64,000 bases of DNA from Ligula intestinalis (GCA_036362985.1 JAYGXS010000006.1:11373041-11437040), one strand, 5' to 3'. Positions 30,741 through 43,299 are shown, counted from the first letter of the stretch. Made by a program: numbers and translations. Notes: generated by a model from the sequence alone, not told the origin.

Positions 30741-33010
30741 TTCACTTCTTTCAGCAAGATATATATATACACATTTACAATAATTGAGAACTTGGTTTTT
30801 ATTAGAAATGTATCATTTCAGAAATCAAAATAAGATTGAATAGTATGATTTTATTGTTCTTTCACCGCATTTTGAACATTTCAACAGTGTGTAAATTGAG
30901 AGAAGCCATTGAAAATGAATGCACCCTAATGCCGAAGGAATTTTTTCTTGGTGTATGCGATTCCATTGCTTCGCGTTGTCAGCAATGTCAGGTTCAAATG
31001 GACATCCGTTTGAGAAAAATTCAATGGAAAATACAAATAAATTATAGCAATCAATATTTTGAAATTTTTGCAATAATTAAATTGTGATAGACATCAATTT
31101 TACAATTCTGTAAAATGTGCATTCATTTTTTGGGACACCGTGTATCTATTTATATTGATTAAGTGTAACCGACGGATACAAGGGTGATCTGAATGACCAT
31201 TTTGTCTTATTGTCTGTCATCATATAGTCATATTTCATTCCAGGTGTGGATTACCCAAAGAAGCCTATACGTCGGAATTTAAATTAATTTATTCACACAG
31301 AAGAGTAGATGATGAGCGTGCGTAGGCTATCGATAAACCCTCATCGGGCAAATACATTTATAGTAGAAAGGAGTACAAGGTAAACGGTGTTCATCTTTTC
31401 GTACGAATGATTCGGGTAACGTTCTTTTTATGCACGCAACGCTGGCTTCACAAACTAGTTTTTTAATAGCCTCCTCTTCATCGAGTATAACTATTTTGCT
31501 AACGCAGTTGGAAACTTTGGGAATTTTTTATTTAAATTTCTGCATTTAAATACGGTATTTACAGCGTCCGGTGCGAGATTTGCATGCAAGACACCTTCGA
31601 TCAAATGAATACGCACTGTAGGTGTATGGCGAAGGTCTACAGAGGTGTATATATGAGTTGGCACATTACCTTTGGCGGCCATGTTTGCTGTCCATATGAA
31701 AATCGATGAAACTTTTTGAAGTTTGATGGCCAATAGCAGTTCTTTCGCGGTATTAAATATAATTCCGCTAAAGTGCGTATCAAATTTATTTTCTTCAGCT
31801 CAAACGCACTATATGTTTTGGCGTTATTCAATCCGTTGTATCCAATGTTACTGTATACCTATGGCAATTAACGGGTTCCTGTTAAAAAGAAGATATTTCC
31901 ACTTTACTGCGCTAAGTGCTTGTCATCCGATAATGTTGACGTTCTTCGGTGCACTTTAATCACCCGTGAATTAAAATGAATGAGGGCCACTTAGCCATCT
32001 GACTCACTGACCCTACCACGTAAGACACTGTTTGACTGCTCACTTCCTACAAAAGATTCCCTAGTTCATGAAGCATTACCTAAATCCCGATATCTGTTTT
32101 CAATTCGAAAAAATTCAGTGAATGGGATTTTAGTACTCATTATCGTACAAACTTATAGCAAAATATTTTAGTTACTCTAAAGCTATGTTTTGGCATCATT
32201 TATGTATGTTATTTTACACATGAAACCCTATGGCTTACGCTGTCCTACCACTATTCCCATGCGGAGACGTCTGCGGTCCTCCCCGTTTAATTATCTGCGT
32301 ACTGCGATGACCCCGTCAACGATCGCACCAGTCGAACCTGGCTGCCTAAACACACCCTTGGTTAGAACCGCAGTAGACTGTTGATGATCTGGGTGTATGT
32401 TTCTGTTTTTGCAACCTGCAGTCAGCAAGGAAATATCAGGCCGCACCTTCCAAACCCGGTGATGATCCTAGGGAACTTTGCAATGCCCCCCCCCCGGTTT
32501 GACCATCCACCCAAGAGCGGACGTTTTTTTCTCCTAACTTCCACACCTCACCACAAGAGCGGCAGTTTTTCTCCTAAAAAATCCTTAGTAATTTTTTCAC
32601 TGTCTTCTCATTAAAAAACTATGTAACACCTCATGATTCAGGACAAGTGGCCTCGCCAACAAACAAAGATACCATTTTACTGCTATAATGACGCACCTGT
32701 ACAACTAGGGAACCCAAAAGCAATCTACCAACTTATCCCTCAATAAACTGATACGTATACTCCAGGATGCCGCCTCCTTGACAAGCCGGTACTACACATA
32801 TGGTAAAACTTTTGTCCTTGAGTTTTCGTGTTTGATTTTTGACGACTTTACAAGTTTAATTATATTTTTTAGAAAAGAAACAAATAATTGCACCGTTGTC
32901 TACTCCTTCGGTACAAATTTGTTTTCCAAATTTGAAATTGAACGGTGGAATCAATTTTGCTGTTAAAAAGTCTAGTTTGGCCAGTCAACGTGTACTTTCG
33001 ACAGATTCTC
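30741..33010. other. Mostly unassigned sequence
   Basis: Includes a possible PLE family b end at about 31310-31400 (GGAGTACAAGGTAAACG resembles GCGTACAAGGTAAATTG at 17.11 kb), a 10-C run at 32486-32495, and a short direct repeat near 32.51-32.58 kb (GAGCGG followed by TTTTTCTCCTAA). The frames at 30836-31087 and 31637-31959 have no recognisable domain. Confidence 0.35.
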
Positions 33011-33019
33011 GTCATTTAT

Positions 33020-33460
33020 ATGGAAACTGGGTGCAAGTTCAAACGTGTTCTTCTTTTCGTGAGTCGTGGGAATGGGGGTAGGATTGAAAAGCGAAGGCCG
33101 GTTGTGAGGGAAAGGTTTGATAGCAGTCTAGGGGAGCGGGGACGGGGGGAGGGAGGGCGATAATCACAGCGCGGATGACTGCATGCCGCTAAGTGACTGT
33201 GGGTCACGCCAACTGTGGGGCTTTTAGGAGGTTCTTTTTGTGCACACAACGCCGGCTTCATCAGCCTGATAGCGGTCGCTTCTGCTGTTGCCAGCAGGAT
33301 CTGACCCCAGGGACTTTGTATAGTTTGGTGGGACCTTGTAGATCACCCGGTAGGCTTCGGTGTGGTGCACAGGCTGTCCGCAATCAACCATGTCTGCCAG
33401 AATAGAGCTGTTTATGTTCATGAATTCACTTTCTTCGTCACTGAGACTCAAATAAACCGA
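33020..33460 (-). pseudogene. PLE family b C-terminal fragment
   Basis: Minus frame 33451-33224 reads SEFMNINSSILADMVDCGQP, then EAYRVIYKVPPNYTKSLGS, matching EFNTT--INSSILAHMVDF and VIYKVPPSYPMSLG of the 18.8-19.25 kb copy. It continues to a CTKRTS end and a purine-rich tail (33.05-33.17 kb) like that of family b. GIY-YIG and RT are not seen upstream. Confidence 0.7.
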
Positions 33461-33739
33461 GCAGAACTGCTAGATATCCATGTAGTCGCCTTCTTTTGAT
33501 GGAAAAACAACAATAAACGGATGATAATCTGCAGTATCACGAAGCCAAGTAACAGTTGAAGTTGGCCTCGAAAATGGCAACCAAAAATCATAAAAACCAA
33601 TTTCCACGTACAGAATATTTGCAGGTACTATAGGCAAAATAGTACTCCGTCGAGATCCATCCTCCCCCATCCCAGTGCAGCCGTAAATCACAAGCCACAT
33701 ATGTCAGCAGTCTTGCAAGTTTAAACAGCCAGAAGTAAC

Positions 33740-34140
33740 TCGTACACATTATAACCGTCAGATTTTATCAAATATGCTATGGACAGTCCGCTGGGCACGC
33801 CAAATTTGGCATTGGTAATACCGATTCATGCTGCCATGTTTTTGTAATACTGTTTCAATTTCCGCACACTGACTAAGTGCACTTGAGTGGGCGTTTTTGC
33901 CTCTTTTCATATGCATGCCTTGGCGTGACTGCAAAATATCCTGATACCTTCTGGCCTTGTTTTCGGCCGATTTGCTCTCAAACATTTCATGGGCGTTACA
34001 CGCCTGGTCAAAATCAAAACGAGTATTCCGCACATTTCAACGTTTTACTGAATAGCCATGCAACTGTACAAAGTAAGCAGATGCCATCACAGTCATCAGA
34101 CCAAACATTTGCAGAGAAATTGAACGCAGTACGTAGCAAT
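33740..34140 (-). repeat. PLE-associated repeat shared with 34.49-34.63 kb
   Basis: CATGTTTTTGTAATACTGTT at about 33835 recurs as CATGTTTTTGTGATACTGTT at about 34496, followed by further matches to GGCCGATT. The minus frame 34033-33758 is open (QDILQSRQGMHMKRGKNAHS) but I do not recognise a domain. The second copy runs straight into PLE coding sequence. Confidence 0.45.
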
Positions 34141-34199
34141 TAAAGTTTGAATATATAGAAAAATCAATAACTTTCTAACATGGGCACTGATTGGCCACT

Positions 34200-34480
34200 T
34201 CGGACTATGTCAATTTGCGTAAGTAGGCCAGGGACTGCCGCAAGTTGGTAGGGGCGAAATGCTATCGCTACCTGGTGTCGGAGTAGGTCACGGAAGTGTA
34301 AGGGCTTGTAACAGCGTCTTCAGACAATGGAGCACTGCATTTGCTAGCCATATTGCTACTGCTTCAGCTGTTGCGAGCATCCGTTGAAGTAGGCCTTTGG
34401 ACAAGTTAGCTGGTGTCCGGTAGACAACCTGAAAAGCCTTATTGTTATTGACTCGATGGGTTCGTATCTACAAGGTGTGC
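34200..34480 (-). repeat. PLE family e C-terminal fragment
   Basis: Minus strand reads LQVVYRTPANLSKGLLQRML and ATAEAVAIWLANAVL, the counterpart of the fragment at 1.1 kb; nucleotide similarity extends upstream through CACGGAAGTG. Confidence 0.65.
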
Positions 34481-34634
34481 GAGGATGGAGTCGGCATGTT
34501 TTTGTGATACTGTTTCAATTCATGTACACGGATTGAGTGCCCTTGTAGGGGCGTTTCTGTGCCTTTGGTTATACACGCATTGGTTTGAGTGTTTGTGCAA
34601 TAACCTGAGACTTTTTGCCTTGTATCCGGCCGAT

Positions 34635-34875
34635 TACCCAGGGGGACTTTGGATAGTTTGGTGGGACCTTGTAGATCGCCCGGTAGGCTTCGGTAGAATG
34701 CGCATGCTGTCCTGAATCAACCATGTGTGCCAGAATCGAGCAGTTTGTGTTCTATAGTTCACCTTTTCTCAGCCATGCCGGGAGGCGTTTCTGTATTGTA
34801 TTGGATGGGAGCTGACTCATGCGACCAATATAACCTCTTCCACAGAAGCAAGTAAAGTAGTAGATGCATATGAAG
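34635..34875 (-). pseudogene. PLE family b GIY-YIG fragment
   Basis: Minus strand reads IYYFTCFCGRGYIGRMSQLP, SNTIQKRLPAWLRKGELYR and ARFWHTWL. The first strand and the GYIGR motif are kept; downstream coding is frameshifted into the VIYKVPP-type tail sequence. It lies next to the duplication at 34.49 kb. Confidence 0.65.
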
Positions 34876-34889
34876 AAGGTTGCAAAAGT

Positions 34890-35165
34890 ATTTCAAAACG
34901 TGGATTAATTTAAACATAACTGGACTTTTTCCTTGTGCCTAATGCGTAAATGAATTACTGTGAAGTATAAAAAGCAAAGGGGAATATGAAAAGTATGGTA
35001 ATGCGGCGCTCAATTATTGCATTGCAGAACATATATGTCCCGTTATGCCGCTCAGCGAATATCAGTATAGACAGAAAGGCATTACCATCAAAGAAAAGTT
35101 AGATTAGTATAACGATTTTGGCTTATTGGCCGCCATCCTCAGCTGGCCATAACCAAACTCAGGTG
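34890..35165 (-). repeat. Dispersed repeat with degenerate hammerhead-like end
   Basis: Matches 27.6-27.86 kb through AGAAAGGCATTACC. Its end, read on the minus strand, is GGTTATGGCCAG, CUGAGGA (35142-35136), a hairpin, AATAAGCC, AAAA. The hammerhead candidate at 24.33 kb has the same order with GGTTATGCTTGG, CUGAUGA, AATAAGCC, CGAAA. Core G12 is lost here. Confidence 0.45.
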
Positions 35166-35479
35166 TTAAAATACCGGAAGCCAAAGCACGCTACCTGTTC
35201 GTTTGAACTCCAGCGTCCTGAAGAAATCTTTTTAAAACAAACTACACAATATAGGCTAAGAGGCTGCTGAAAGACTAACATTTTGACTGCGACGTACGCC
35301 ATATGTGGTACACGCAATATGGCGTACTACGGGCTATTTTTGGGAGTCTCAGTCAAAGTTTTGAGATCAAGCTCAATACACAATGGGTCGAGTGTTCTCC
35401 GTGCCGCAATCGGTAAACATCATGGTACTGCTATCAATATATCAGATAGTAGTCGACAAGAAAGCAAAGCCACAGCTTA

Positions 35480-35545
35480 ATGTTGAGAACGTTGGACTCC
35501 TAGCAAACAGGTCACGCGTTTGGGCCCTAGTTTACATGGTATATT
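35480..35545 (+). repeat. tRNA-like fragment
   Basis: GAACGTTGGACTCCTAGCAA and ACAGGTCACGCGTTTGGGCC resemble the head of the SINE at 57.29 kb (ACAGGTCGCGCGTTTGATGC). Confidence 0.4.
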
Positions 35546-37615
35546 AAAAAAACCATGCGGTAGGCATCACATCCATTAAAATGGACGTAACCTCTAAAGC
35601 TCTTAGAACCCCCTCGTAATGTCGCCAGATAGAAGTGAATTATTGAAATTAAAAAAAAAGTAGAAGCATCTCTCAAGATCGTGTCAGCTTTAATTTTTTA
35701 CCTCAAGTTTCGATAAACACGTATACTATAGGGGAAGCTACGTTTTCACTGCTCCTGCTGCAATCGTTGGGTCTAATTTTGTCACGCATAGGCATCAAGC
35801 TTTTAGACAGAATGCAAATAAATATATTTCCCGCTTCCATGGTAACAAATACTTAATCCATTGATACAGATAGTCTACAGAATTTATCTATCGAGTTCAT
35901 ACTTTAGTCACCCAGTCCATTGTAATTATTACTAAACGTTTGATCGGATTGCGGCATGAAATATATTCAACACTATAAGGTGTGACGTTATTCCGCGCAG
36001 TGTAAAGAATTAAACACAATTTTCAGTTTCTCTCCTTTATGTGGAAGACGTGAGTCTTCTTTACGCAAATAATAGAGGTTTTAAATAATCACAAATATTT
36101 CAATCTTGCTTGTCAAATAGTAGTTGTTGCCACTCCCACCTCTCTTGAAACCGTAGAGTTGATAAAAGCAAAAATAGCAATTACAAAGAGGACTTACTAG
36201 CCCCGAGAAACTCTCTGACCGAAAATGAGAGAGCACTTAACATCTCAAAAGTAACCCTTTTAATTTGCGCTCCCAAAACAACGCGCAGAAAATTTTACCG
36301 ACAGGAAAATTACAGCTTACAACGGGAGAAAGATAATTAGCAATAAAATACAAATCTACAAGATTATGCCTGGGGCAGTGGACGATAGGAAATAAGTTCG
36401 TAGTAAATAACGATAAGTAAGGTTATTGTTTCTGCGCTCACGCCATCCGCGACGCAGGGGGTGAAAATGCAAACCTACTTTCAGATTTTGTCTGTCATTT
36501 TAAAATTTTAGCGCAGAGAAAATCAACAAATGTCAAGAATCAGAATTGGCGTAAGCGTGTTTTGGAAAGTCCAACAATGCCAATAATTTCTGACTCCCTG
36601 GGGAGATATATAATAGAGATTATACACTGTTCCGTTTGGTATATCTGACATTTTTGCAGAGGTTCCAATTCAAGCATAAAATGTTCTGGTGATTAGCCCA
36701 AAATGTAACGATAATATTCATTGCGTCCAGAAGAGTCAACATGCCATTAAATAGCTGTAATACCTGATCCATAATGACTACGACACATCTAAATTAGGAC
36801 ATAAAATTAAAATCAAAAGAATTAATCGTAAAATGCAAGTATATATTGTAAAACCTGTTTTCCACGTCGAAAACTCTTCCTCAGGAATAAGGGTCGTTTA
36901 TGTTTTGTGTTAGCGAATATTAAAATTGGCCATGTGCCTTCAGTCCTAAGTGTATGAGGAGATATCAAGACAAAAGGGGATCACTGTAAAAAATATGGAT
37001 GACTGTGACAATAAATCTGTTGCCTGACTATAAGATAGCATAGAGATTATGGCAAAAGGAATCATTCAAAAACAAAGATCAAACTTAAATTACAATCTGA
37101 CTTGCAAAGTGACAGTTGCCTCTTGGAAGAATAAGCAGCAATTAAACGTCTTTAAAGTGTGGGGTTAGCCGTTGCAGAACTCTGAAGTCCGCTGTAAATA
37201 CTTTTAACCTAGCTTTGTAAACGATTTGCTTTTGAGCTTGGTTTTAACTTAACACACTGAATGCACTCGTCTCTATTATCAAAATGTAAACGCTTAACGA
37301 GGATTCTGCTTTTTTCCTGGCCCACAGACACTTCCACGAATATTAATTTTTTCCCCATAAGTCTTGTCATTAGAGCACGACACTTTGATCAGGAACTTTG
37401 GGTCCTGGGACAAATAGGTTTAATGTTTAGGTAAAAATGAGTTTCTGGGCCAGCACAACAGCTAATCTACTTCAACATTTTTCCAGTTTGTAGATTAAGC
37501 ATTTATATATTTGGACATCTTTGGATGCGTGCCTGATATTTGGTGATGGCTCCCTTAAGTTACTAAGTTTAAACAGTATTTGAAAATATGCAGTTTCTCA
37601 ATAGTCGAAAATATT
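35546..37615. other. Unassigned AT-rich sequence
   Basis: No gene, repeat or RNA recognised. Confidence 0.45.
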
Positions 37616-37679
37616 CGAGGCCCAGGTAATTGAATAGAAGGCAGAAGAGCTTTCTCTGGGACCAATATTTTATTTGCCC

Positions 37680-37713
37680 GACGTTTCGGACTCTCACTCT
37701 AGACCATTGTCAA
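37680..37713 (-). ncRNA. Degenerate hammerhead-like motif (PLE family c)
   Basis: UUGACAA (37713-37707, two changes from CUGANGA), stem GGUCU with AGAGUCC-type pairing, GAAA (37687-37684), CGUC (37683-37680). Position just 3' of the coding region matches family a. Core changes make self-cleavage unlikely. Confidence 0.35.
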
Positions 37714-37952
37714 GGACTGAACACCTATAACTCACTGCGTGATTAAATTAGATCTGCTGGGAGTGACCTTGAGGTCCCATTGCTCGCTCCGTCGCGAGTG
37801 ACCTTGAGCCTTGCCAGTGCTCACGCAACGCGATATAGTCATCTAGGAGATCGATATGCCAATTAATAAAGTTCGCCTGCGAATGCCATGCTTCTGGCAG
37901 TAGGCGTGAGACTCGGTCGTTCGACTGGCCCAGTATTCGCCCGTGCTCGAAG

Positions 37953-39330
37953 TCAGTCGTGCCCTAGCGAGGATGCGTGAGCAGCGACCAAGGATAGTTT
38001 GTCATTCCTTTCCACGGCGCGTTCATGCTTGTGCGGTCTCGTGGCCACCCGTCTGCCGGTTTCGCCACCATAATTGGTATGACCGCAAAGACAGTCAATT
38101 CGGTAAATAACACCCGATTTCTGGTTAACAGGTAATGGGTCCTTAGGCTGCATGAGTTGCCTGCGGATTGTCGCTTCCAGTCGGTGAGCGACGCTAATTC
38201 CAAATTCGCTCACCTGAATTTTTCGATGAAGCTGCCAGGATAAACATTCATTGTAAAGAGTTTGCGCAGATACCTCAGCCTTTTGTCGGTTGGTTCGCTG
38301 CAGTGGGTTTCTGCGCGGCGATATAGCGTCCGTACGCAGCTGCGTTTGTGCGTGACGGGATGGTTGCTGAGGTTACTCAGAATACGCGAGGTATTCGTCG
38401 CCTTTCTGTAACCTGTTGTTTTGAGTTTCCCATCGTCTTTTCTGCACACCAGCACGTCAAGGAACTGGAAGTGGCAGTTTGTTTCTTCCTCCTTCGTGAA
38501 CTGGATGTCGGGAAAGATGAAGTGCAGATTCTCTGTAAAATCCTTAATCCTGTCTCGTCTTATGACGACAAACGTGTCATCAACATACCGGATCCACAAT
38601 CGTGGTCGATAGTTTTCAAAAGCCAGTGCCTCTAGTCGTTGTAATACTGCCTCGGCAATCAGGCCAGACAAAGGCGACCCCATTGGCGTACCTTTTACTT
38701 GCTCGTATACGGTTCCATTGAAGGTGAAAAAAGTGCTTAAACAGTGTTTCGGGAGTCCAGTAAGATGACTCATTTTGAGCTTCGTATCCACCTCGTTGTA
38801 CTGTTCTTATAACGGGGTTTGAATTGTTTCCACTGCAAGAGGTTGCGGTATCGAGATGCAAAGCGAGGTCACATCGAAGGATACCATCACTTCGTCCTGT
38901 GTTAGTCGAATACCCTGCAGCTTTTGTATGAATTGTTGCAGAGTCCTCTGTTAGAAATTTGAAACGTTGAAACAACCATTTGGCCAGGCCAAACGTTGGG
39001 GTGCCTCTGAGGGAATTGATTGGTTGCAGGGGTTCCTGGTTTGTGGACATTGGGTAGGCCATAGAATCTTGCGAGTGCTGCATCCTTTGGTTTTATCTTT
39101 TGCCAGTCAATCTGTGTTAGTGCTTTCAACTTCCGAAGGCTTGTTAGGTCCTTGTTGTTACAAGTGTCTTCATGGGTTCATCCTCCAAAGGGATGTAGGT
39201 GCTTCTATCGTGCAAAAGTGCTCTGACTTTGTTGACGTAGTCCTCTTTGTTTAGAATAACTGTCGACCGTATTTTGTCGGCTAAAAGAATGACAATGGTT
39301 TTCTCGGCCTTCAGTGTGCGTTATGCTTCG
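37953..39330 (-). pseudogene. PLE family c RT-GIY-YIG protein, frameshifted
   Basis: In order on the minus strand: TIVILLADKIRSTVILNKED and DRSTYIPLEDEP (PLE N-terminal block, about 39310-39165); ARFYGLPNVHKPGTP (RT entry); VSFDVTSLCISIP (motif A, about 38880-38840); YEQVKGTPMGSPLSGLIAE; LWIRYVDDTFVVIRRD (motif C, catalytic YVDD); HFQFLDVLV; then GVIYRIDCLCGHTNYGGETG, HKHERAVERNDKLSLVAAH. The frame 38791-38210 holds most of RT intact; breaks occur near 39130, 39000, 38800, 38210 and 37960. After the last break GRILGQSNDRVSRLL continues in another frame. Catalytic aspartates are preserved but the protein cannot be made as one chain. Confidence 0.85.
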
Positions 39331-39424
39331 CCTTCTGTTTTCGAGAGCACCTTGTATTTTGCAGTTTGCACTTTACTGCGTAAAACGTTTTTTAATTGTG
39401 CCTATCACTGATATGGGTGCATGA

Positions 39425-40134
39425 ACTGCTGCGTATTTTGGCCAGCAGCTGGGCGTATCACCAACACAGGAAAAAGGGTACTTAATTTTTAATTAACTTG
39501 CGGTCTGCGAAAGAAATTTCCTTCTAAAAATATACGTTGCTTCCCGGAATTTTAATAAGTCAAACCCATAAAATTATTGTTATGAAGGAGCCGGTTTATA
39601 ATCTACGCGTTCTAGAACCATGGACGGGAACAGAACATTAGGCAGCAGCAGAAATTCGCAGACTTTGCTGCTGTTAGTGCTACTATGTAGGAAGATAATT
39701 GACTCCAATGGAATTAATACCTTAAGCAGACGATTCATGAAAAAAATTCTGTCATTCAATCATGAAATAATAGTCCTTAAATTATAGACCATGTTCTTAA
39801 GATGCTGAAACCTGTCACTAACCTAAGCAAAGTTCTGAAAACTTTTGATAAACGTCGAACATGTTAGGCTGTCTGGTGACCAGCTTAAATGTATGCCTCT
39901 CTTCCACGAGAGTTTTAAAACCGAAACCCGGCACCAGATAGCTGAAACCGAAACGTCAGGCAAACAACGTTCGTGTTCCACAGATCCCATCTATTTCGTC
40001 TGTATTACCACCAAGAAATTTACTTTTTGCACGCATTCAGAGCTCAGTTTTGTCAAAGTCTCGGCTTTTCGGCAAAGTACATTGCAAGTGGTGGTTAGCA
40101 GTTCCGGTTTGTAGCACGCATATACAGGTTGTTT
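39425..40134. other. Mostly unassigned sequence
   Basis: A string near 39945-39990 (CTGAAACCGAAACGTCAGGC, TTCGTGTTCCACAGATC) resembles the R3 repeat without its hairpin; otherwise nothing. Confidence 0.35.
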
Positions 40135-40770
40135 AGTACTGTTAATTTAAAGAAAACTCGTCCTTTGGGAAAATCAGTAAATTTATTTAGTTCATTTTCG
40201 ACACTGGACCCCCAGGTCATCGTCAGACTTGAGAACAATATGCAAATGTGTTCATTGCACATTTTCTCAAGTTGGCCGGGGGATCCAGTGTCGAAACTTT
40301 ACTGAATAAATTATTTTATTTTCCCAACGCACGTCTTTCTTGGAAATTCCATTTCTTCGAATGCTTGCCTTTCAGTGTATACACGTTCTCTCAATCGTTG
40401 CGCTCAAGTCCGCTTTCAGCTGTTCGGGGTGAGAGACGAGAATTTACGGCAAATGAGGGGCAATCTGCTATTAATATTAATAAAATTGAGGCGTCAATCA
40501 CCATCCTGCATAAATCTCTACGTGTGGCACATACTGAAGGGCATCATTCATGATTGCAAACGGCCTGATATAGGAGAGTTCGTCCCTTTAATGAAGCAGA
40601 TATCTCCTCCGTTTTGCGTTTCATGGGAACAAAAAAATATACATATATAAAATTAGGCAAAAATAAGATATCATACTCTCTAATGGAAGGTTTTGCTGAT
40701 CGTTGAATATTAAAAAATAAAATCTCAGTGATTTAGTGGAAGTCAGAACATGCTGTATACTGTAAACGCT
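40135..40770. repeat. PLE family d terminal foldback
   Basis: 40150-40235 is an inverted copy of 40255-40345 (CGACACTGGACCCCCAGGTC against GGGGGATCCAGTGTCG). The right side continues to about 40770 as the inverted counterpart of 61.46-62.03 and 62.67-62.74 kb. The minus-strand core CUGACGA (40226-40220), hairpin and GAAA (40199-40196) is intact. The frames inside are not coding. Confidence 0.6.
40196..40226 (-). ncRNA. Hammerhead-like core (PLE family d)
   Basis: CUGACGA, stem II UGACCUGG with CCAGUGUC (one bulge) around GGGU, then GAAA. Both conserved strands are intact, but no clear stem III and cleavage triplet follow. Confidence 0.35.
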
Positions 40771-41599
40771 ATTGGTCGAATGTGATTGCCCAAGGTTCAC
40801 CTATGAAGCGTGCTGCATGCATAAGTCATGATGAAAGTTTACCCGAGAGTCTAGCATATATGTGGTCAGATTATCTGGATCCGCTTAGAGCAAAAGTGCC
40901 CTTTAATTTAGGCATTAATTTTGGCTAAATCTGGAGGAGTTTAATATCAAAGAAAGTTTATATGCTATTAAATACAAAACCAAATGGTTTATTGTTATGC
41001 ATTATAGTACGAAAGAATCCCAAGATAAATAAAAAAATGTAAAAAAAAATATCCCTACCACAACCAGAGAATGTCGTATAAAGTTGCTTAAATATAAATG
41101 AAGCCAATTTTTAGGAATCGCATTTATTTTCAGAAACAAGGAGCAACTTCAAGTTTATAAAATATTTTTTGGTTAACTGTGAAGCTTATTTGCCACAAAA
41201 TACACTTACTGAAGGATTTTACTGCACTTTGTTTTAGCGCATCAGATAACTGGGAGGTTACCAAAACTGCTCATATATTATCGTGAAGTTAAATCTAAAA
41301 CGCGTCTTATTTAATCTAAATCCAGAAGAAGTATACTTTCCTGGACAAGATAATCTCTCCGTTGCCAACTAAGTGAGCCCAAACGCGAGACAAGGACGAT
41401 CAGCCACTCAGTTCATCATTTCATGATGGCAACGTGGAAACTCGTTAATACAGATCGAACAAATTTGCCAACAGGAAAGTCGTGGTTAGTTTTTTTCGAA
41501 AAAAAAGACCGTTTCTCCTCCTGCACAGCAGCCAATGGAAGACTAATTTATTCGCTAACCTCTGTTAACCACACGAATTTTCTCATAATTTTTTAATTT
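40771..41599. other. Unassigned AT-rich sequence
   Basis: No feature recognised. Confidence 0.45.
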
Positions 41600-42950
41600 G
41601 CTGTTTGCCTTCTCACGTCAAGTTTAGAGAACGAAAATCAGGCAGGACATGCCAGCTTCCAAGTACGTTCTTCTGTCAGGGACGTGGGGTATATTGTTGG
41701 CTGTTGGCCAAGGATTTTTGCAAGTGCAGTCTACTGAAACTTGCTTCGCCAGTAGAAAATGGTCACCCTCCTCATTTACCCTGAATTTCATATTTCTGTT
41801 TAAGTTCAATTTTATGTTTTAAATCCCCTTCCCTTTTTCATCTATTTTGAAAAGAAGTAGTGGTAGAAGTACAGGTGGTTTGTTCTTGCGCTATCACGTG
41901 AGGTGTGGCCAAATGAGAGGGTCATTTCCGTAAACTATTTCACAAACTCTTGCGCGAGACGCTTTTATTAAATAGATCATCAGCTCTCGGTTTCCCAAGA
42001 AAAGAATAACGAATTGGCTGTATCGGGCTATATTTGCGTAAATAAAATCTCAAGGGACCGTATGTTTGGAAAAAGCGCTAACTTACTTAAATTTGCAGCT
42101 TTTACTGTAATAGCTGTTGGGATAAATAATTAATAGTTTGAATGAATGCGGCTGAACATTTTATAAAGTAGTCTCTTAATGGAAGCATCACAAACTTTTT
42201 AACCGTTAGGTTTCCTACCTTAATTTATTGTCAGTGTAATTTACTTTTTTCGCTGCATAAAAGCCGAATTTCTAACAGGAGAAACTGCGATTCGTGCGCA
42301 CTGAGGCAGCGTTTTACGCAGCAACTAGCTGATGCTCTTATCCCCAGAGACGTTATACACCATTGCATGAAACAACGAAAATCCACGAAAACGAAGACTA
42401 TATAGTTCTACTCAGGCGCCAAGAAGCATATACACGGCTAATCATTCCTTATACAAGGGAGTGTATCACAACTTTTGACGAAACACTTGCTAAAATAACA
42501 AATAAATGTTGCGCTCAAACGGAGGGCGTATAACGCGCCCAGCTAATATAACCTAAGGATAGTTAAAGCTATATCGATAAGAAAGAAATCGCCTAGAATA
42601 TCCCATGCGAAGCTTTTGATAGCGTTTACTATGGTCAAATGAGAATGTACTTCTCCACACTGATTCACGAACCCCAAGAAGCAATGCTGAGACCTCACCA
42701 TTTGTCTGGATTGGCTATGCATAGTCTTTACGCACGACCTACCATTTCATGAAACAGAACACGCATTGTTGTAGTTTGCCCCTCAAAAAAAGGATGATAA
42801 TTTCTTTGGGACCTTTTGCTCAGATTATTCATGCATAAACCAACATACCGAGCTTCATAGAATAAATAAACATCCGAAAAAGATGGAGGATGCGACAAGC
42901 GATCAACATTGACTAGCATTTACCGTAACTGCTAATTATCCTTCGTGCAG
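41600..42950 (+). mobile_element. PLE family d copy, plus orientation
   Basis: Reverse-orientation relative of the units at 58.8-61.4 kb: CAAGTGCAGTCTACTGAAAC (about 41719) corresponds to CAGTAGACTGCACTTGCAAA (about 58871), and AAGTAGTCTCTTAATGGAAG (about 42166) to CTTCCATTAAGAGACTACTT (about 61028). It includes decayed coding sequence at 42.39-42.83 kb. Confidence 0.65.
42390..42830 (+). pseudogene. PLE family d linker and GIY-YIG, decayed
   Basis: Plus strand: RRQEAYTRLIIPYTRECITT, then TLAKITNKCCAQTEGV (the segment before GIY-YIG, resembling the IPY block of PLE proteins), then YIDKKEIA, NIPCEAFDSVYYGQM, HEPQEAMLRPHHLSGLAMH. Stops separate the blocks. The GIY-YIG tyrosine and glycine positions are recognisable. 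Confidence 0.65.
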
Positions 42951-43299
42951 GATGACTTGTAAGTTTCAACCTTAGACTGGCGCAACTTATAGTTGCCGAT
43001 AAGCAATAACGAATTTTTATTCATCGTGGACTGACACAAGTTGCATCTGTCATTTAGCGCTTGCACCAGAGGACTATATACCTGAACCAGAACTTCTGTA
43101 ATTTTAATTATTCATTGCACACCTTCCCAATTCTGACGACGACCTAGGGATCGAGCGTCAAATATATACTCAATAGAGTTACTCTATTTTTTCTGAAGAA
43201 ACCTTTCTTTTTATAGTATTTTTGGGCAGCCCGCCTTCCAATTTATAGGAAAAATAAATTATATATACTAAAGTCAGAGTATAGGATGCATATAAGTTA

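Larger units (their letters stand above)
37620..39420 (-). mobile_element. PLE family c, most complete copy
   Basis: Minus-strand element with an N-terminal domain, RT, GIY-YIG, C-terminal tail and terminal motif in order. The 3' region after the motif reads GGGCAAATAAAATATTGGTC. No inverted arm is seen, unlike families a and b here. Exact ends and a target duplication are not resolved. Confidence 0.85.

Noticed and set aside
31300..31345. Minus-strand CCGATGAGGG...GATAGCCTACG as a hammerhead
   Set aside because: GAAA is absent and no stem II forms; at most a decayed PLE end.
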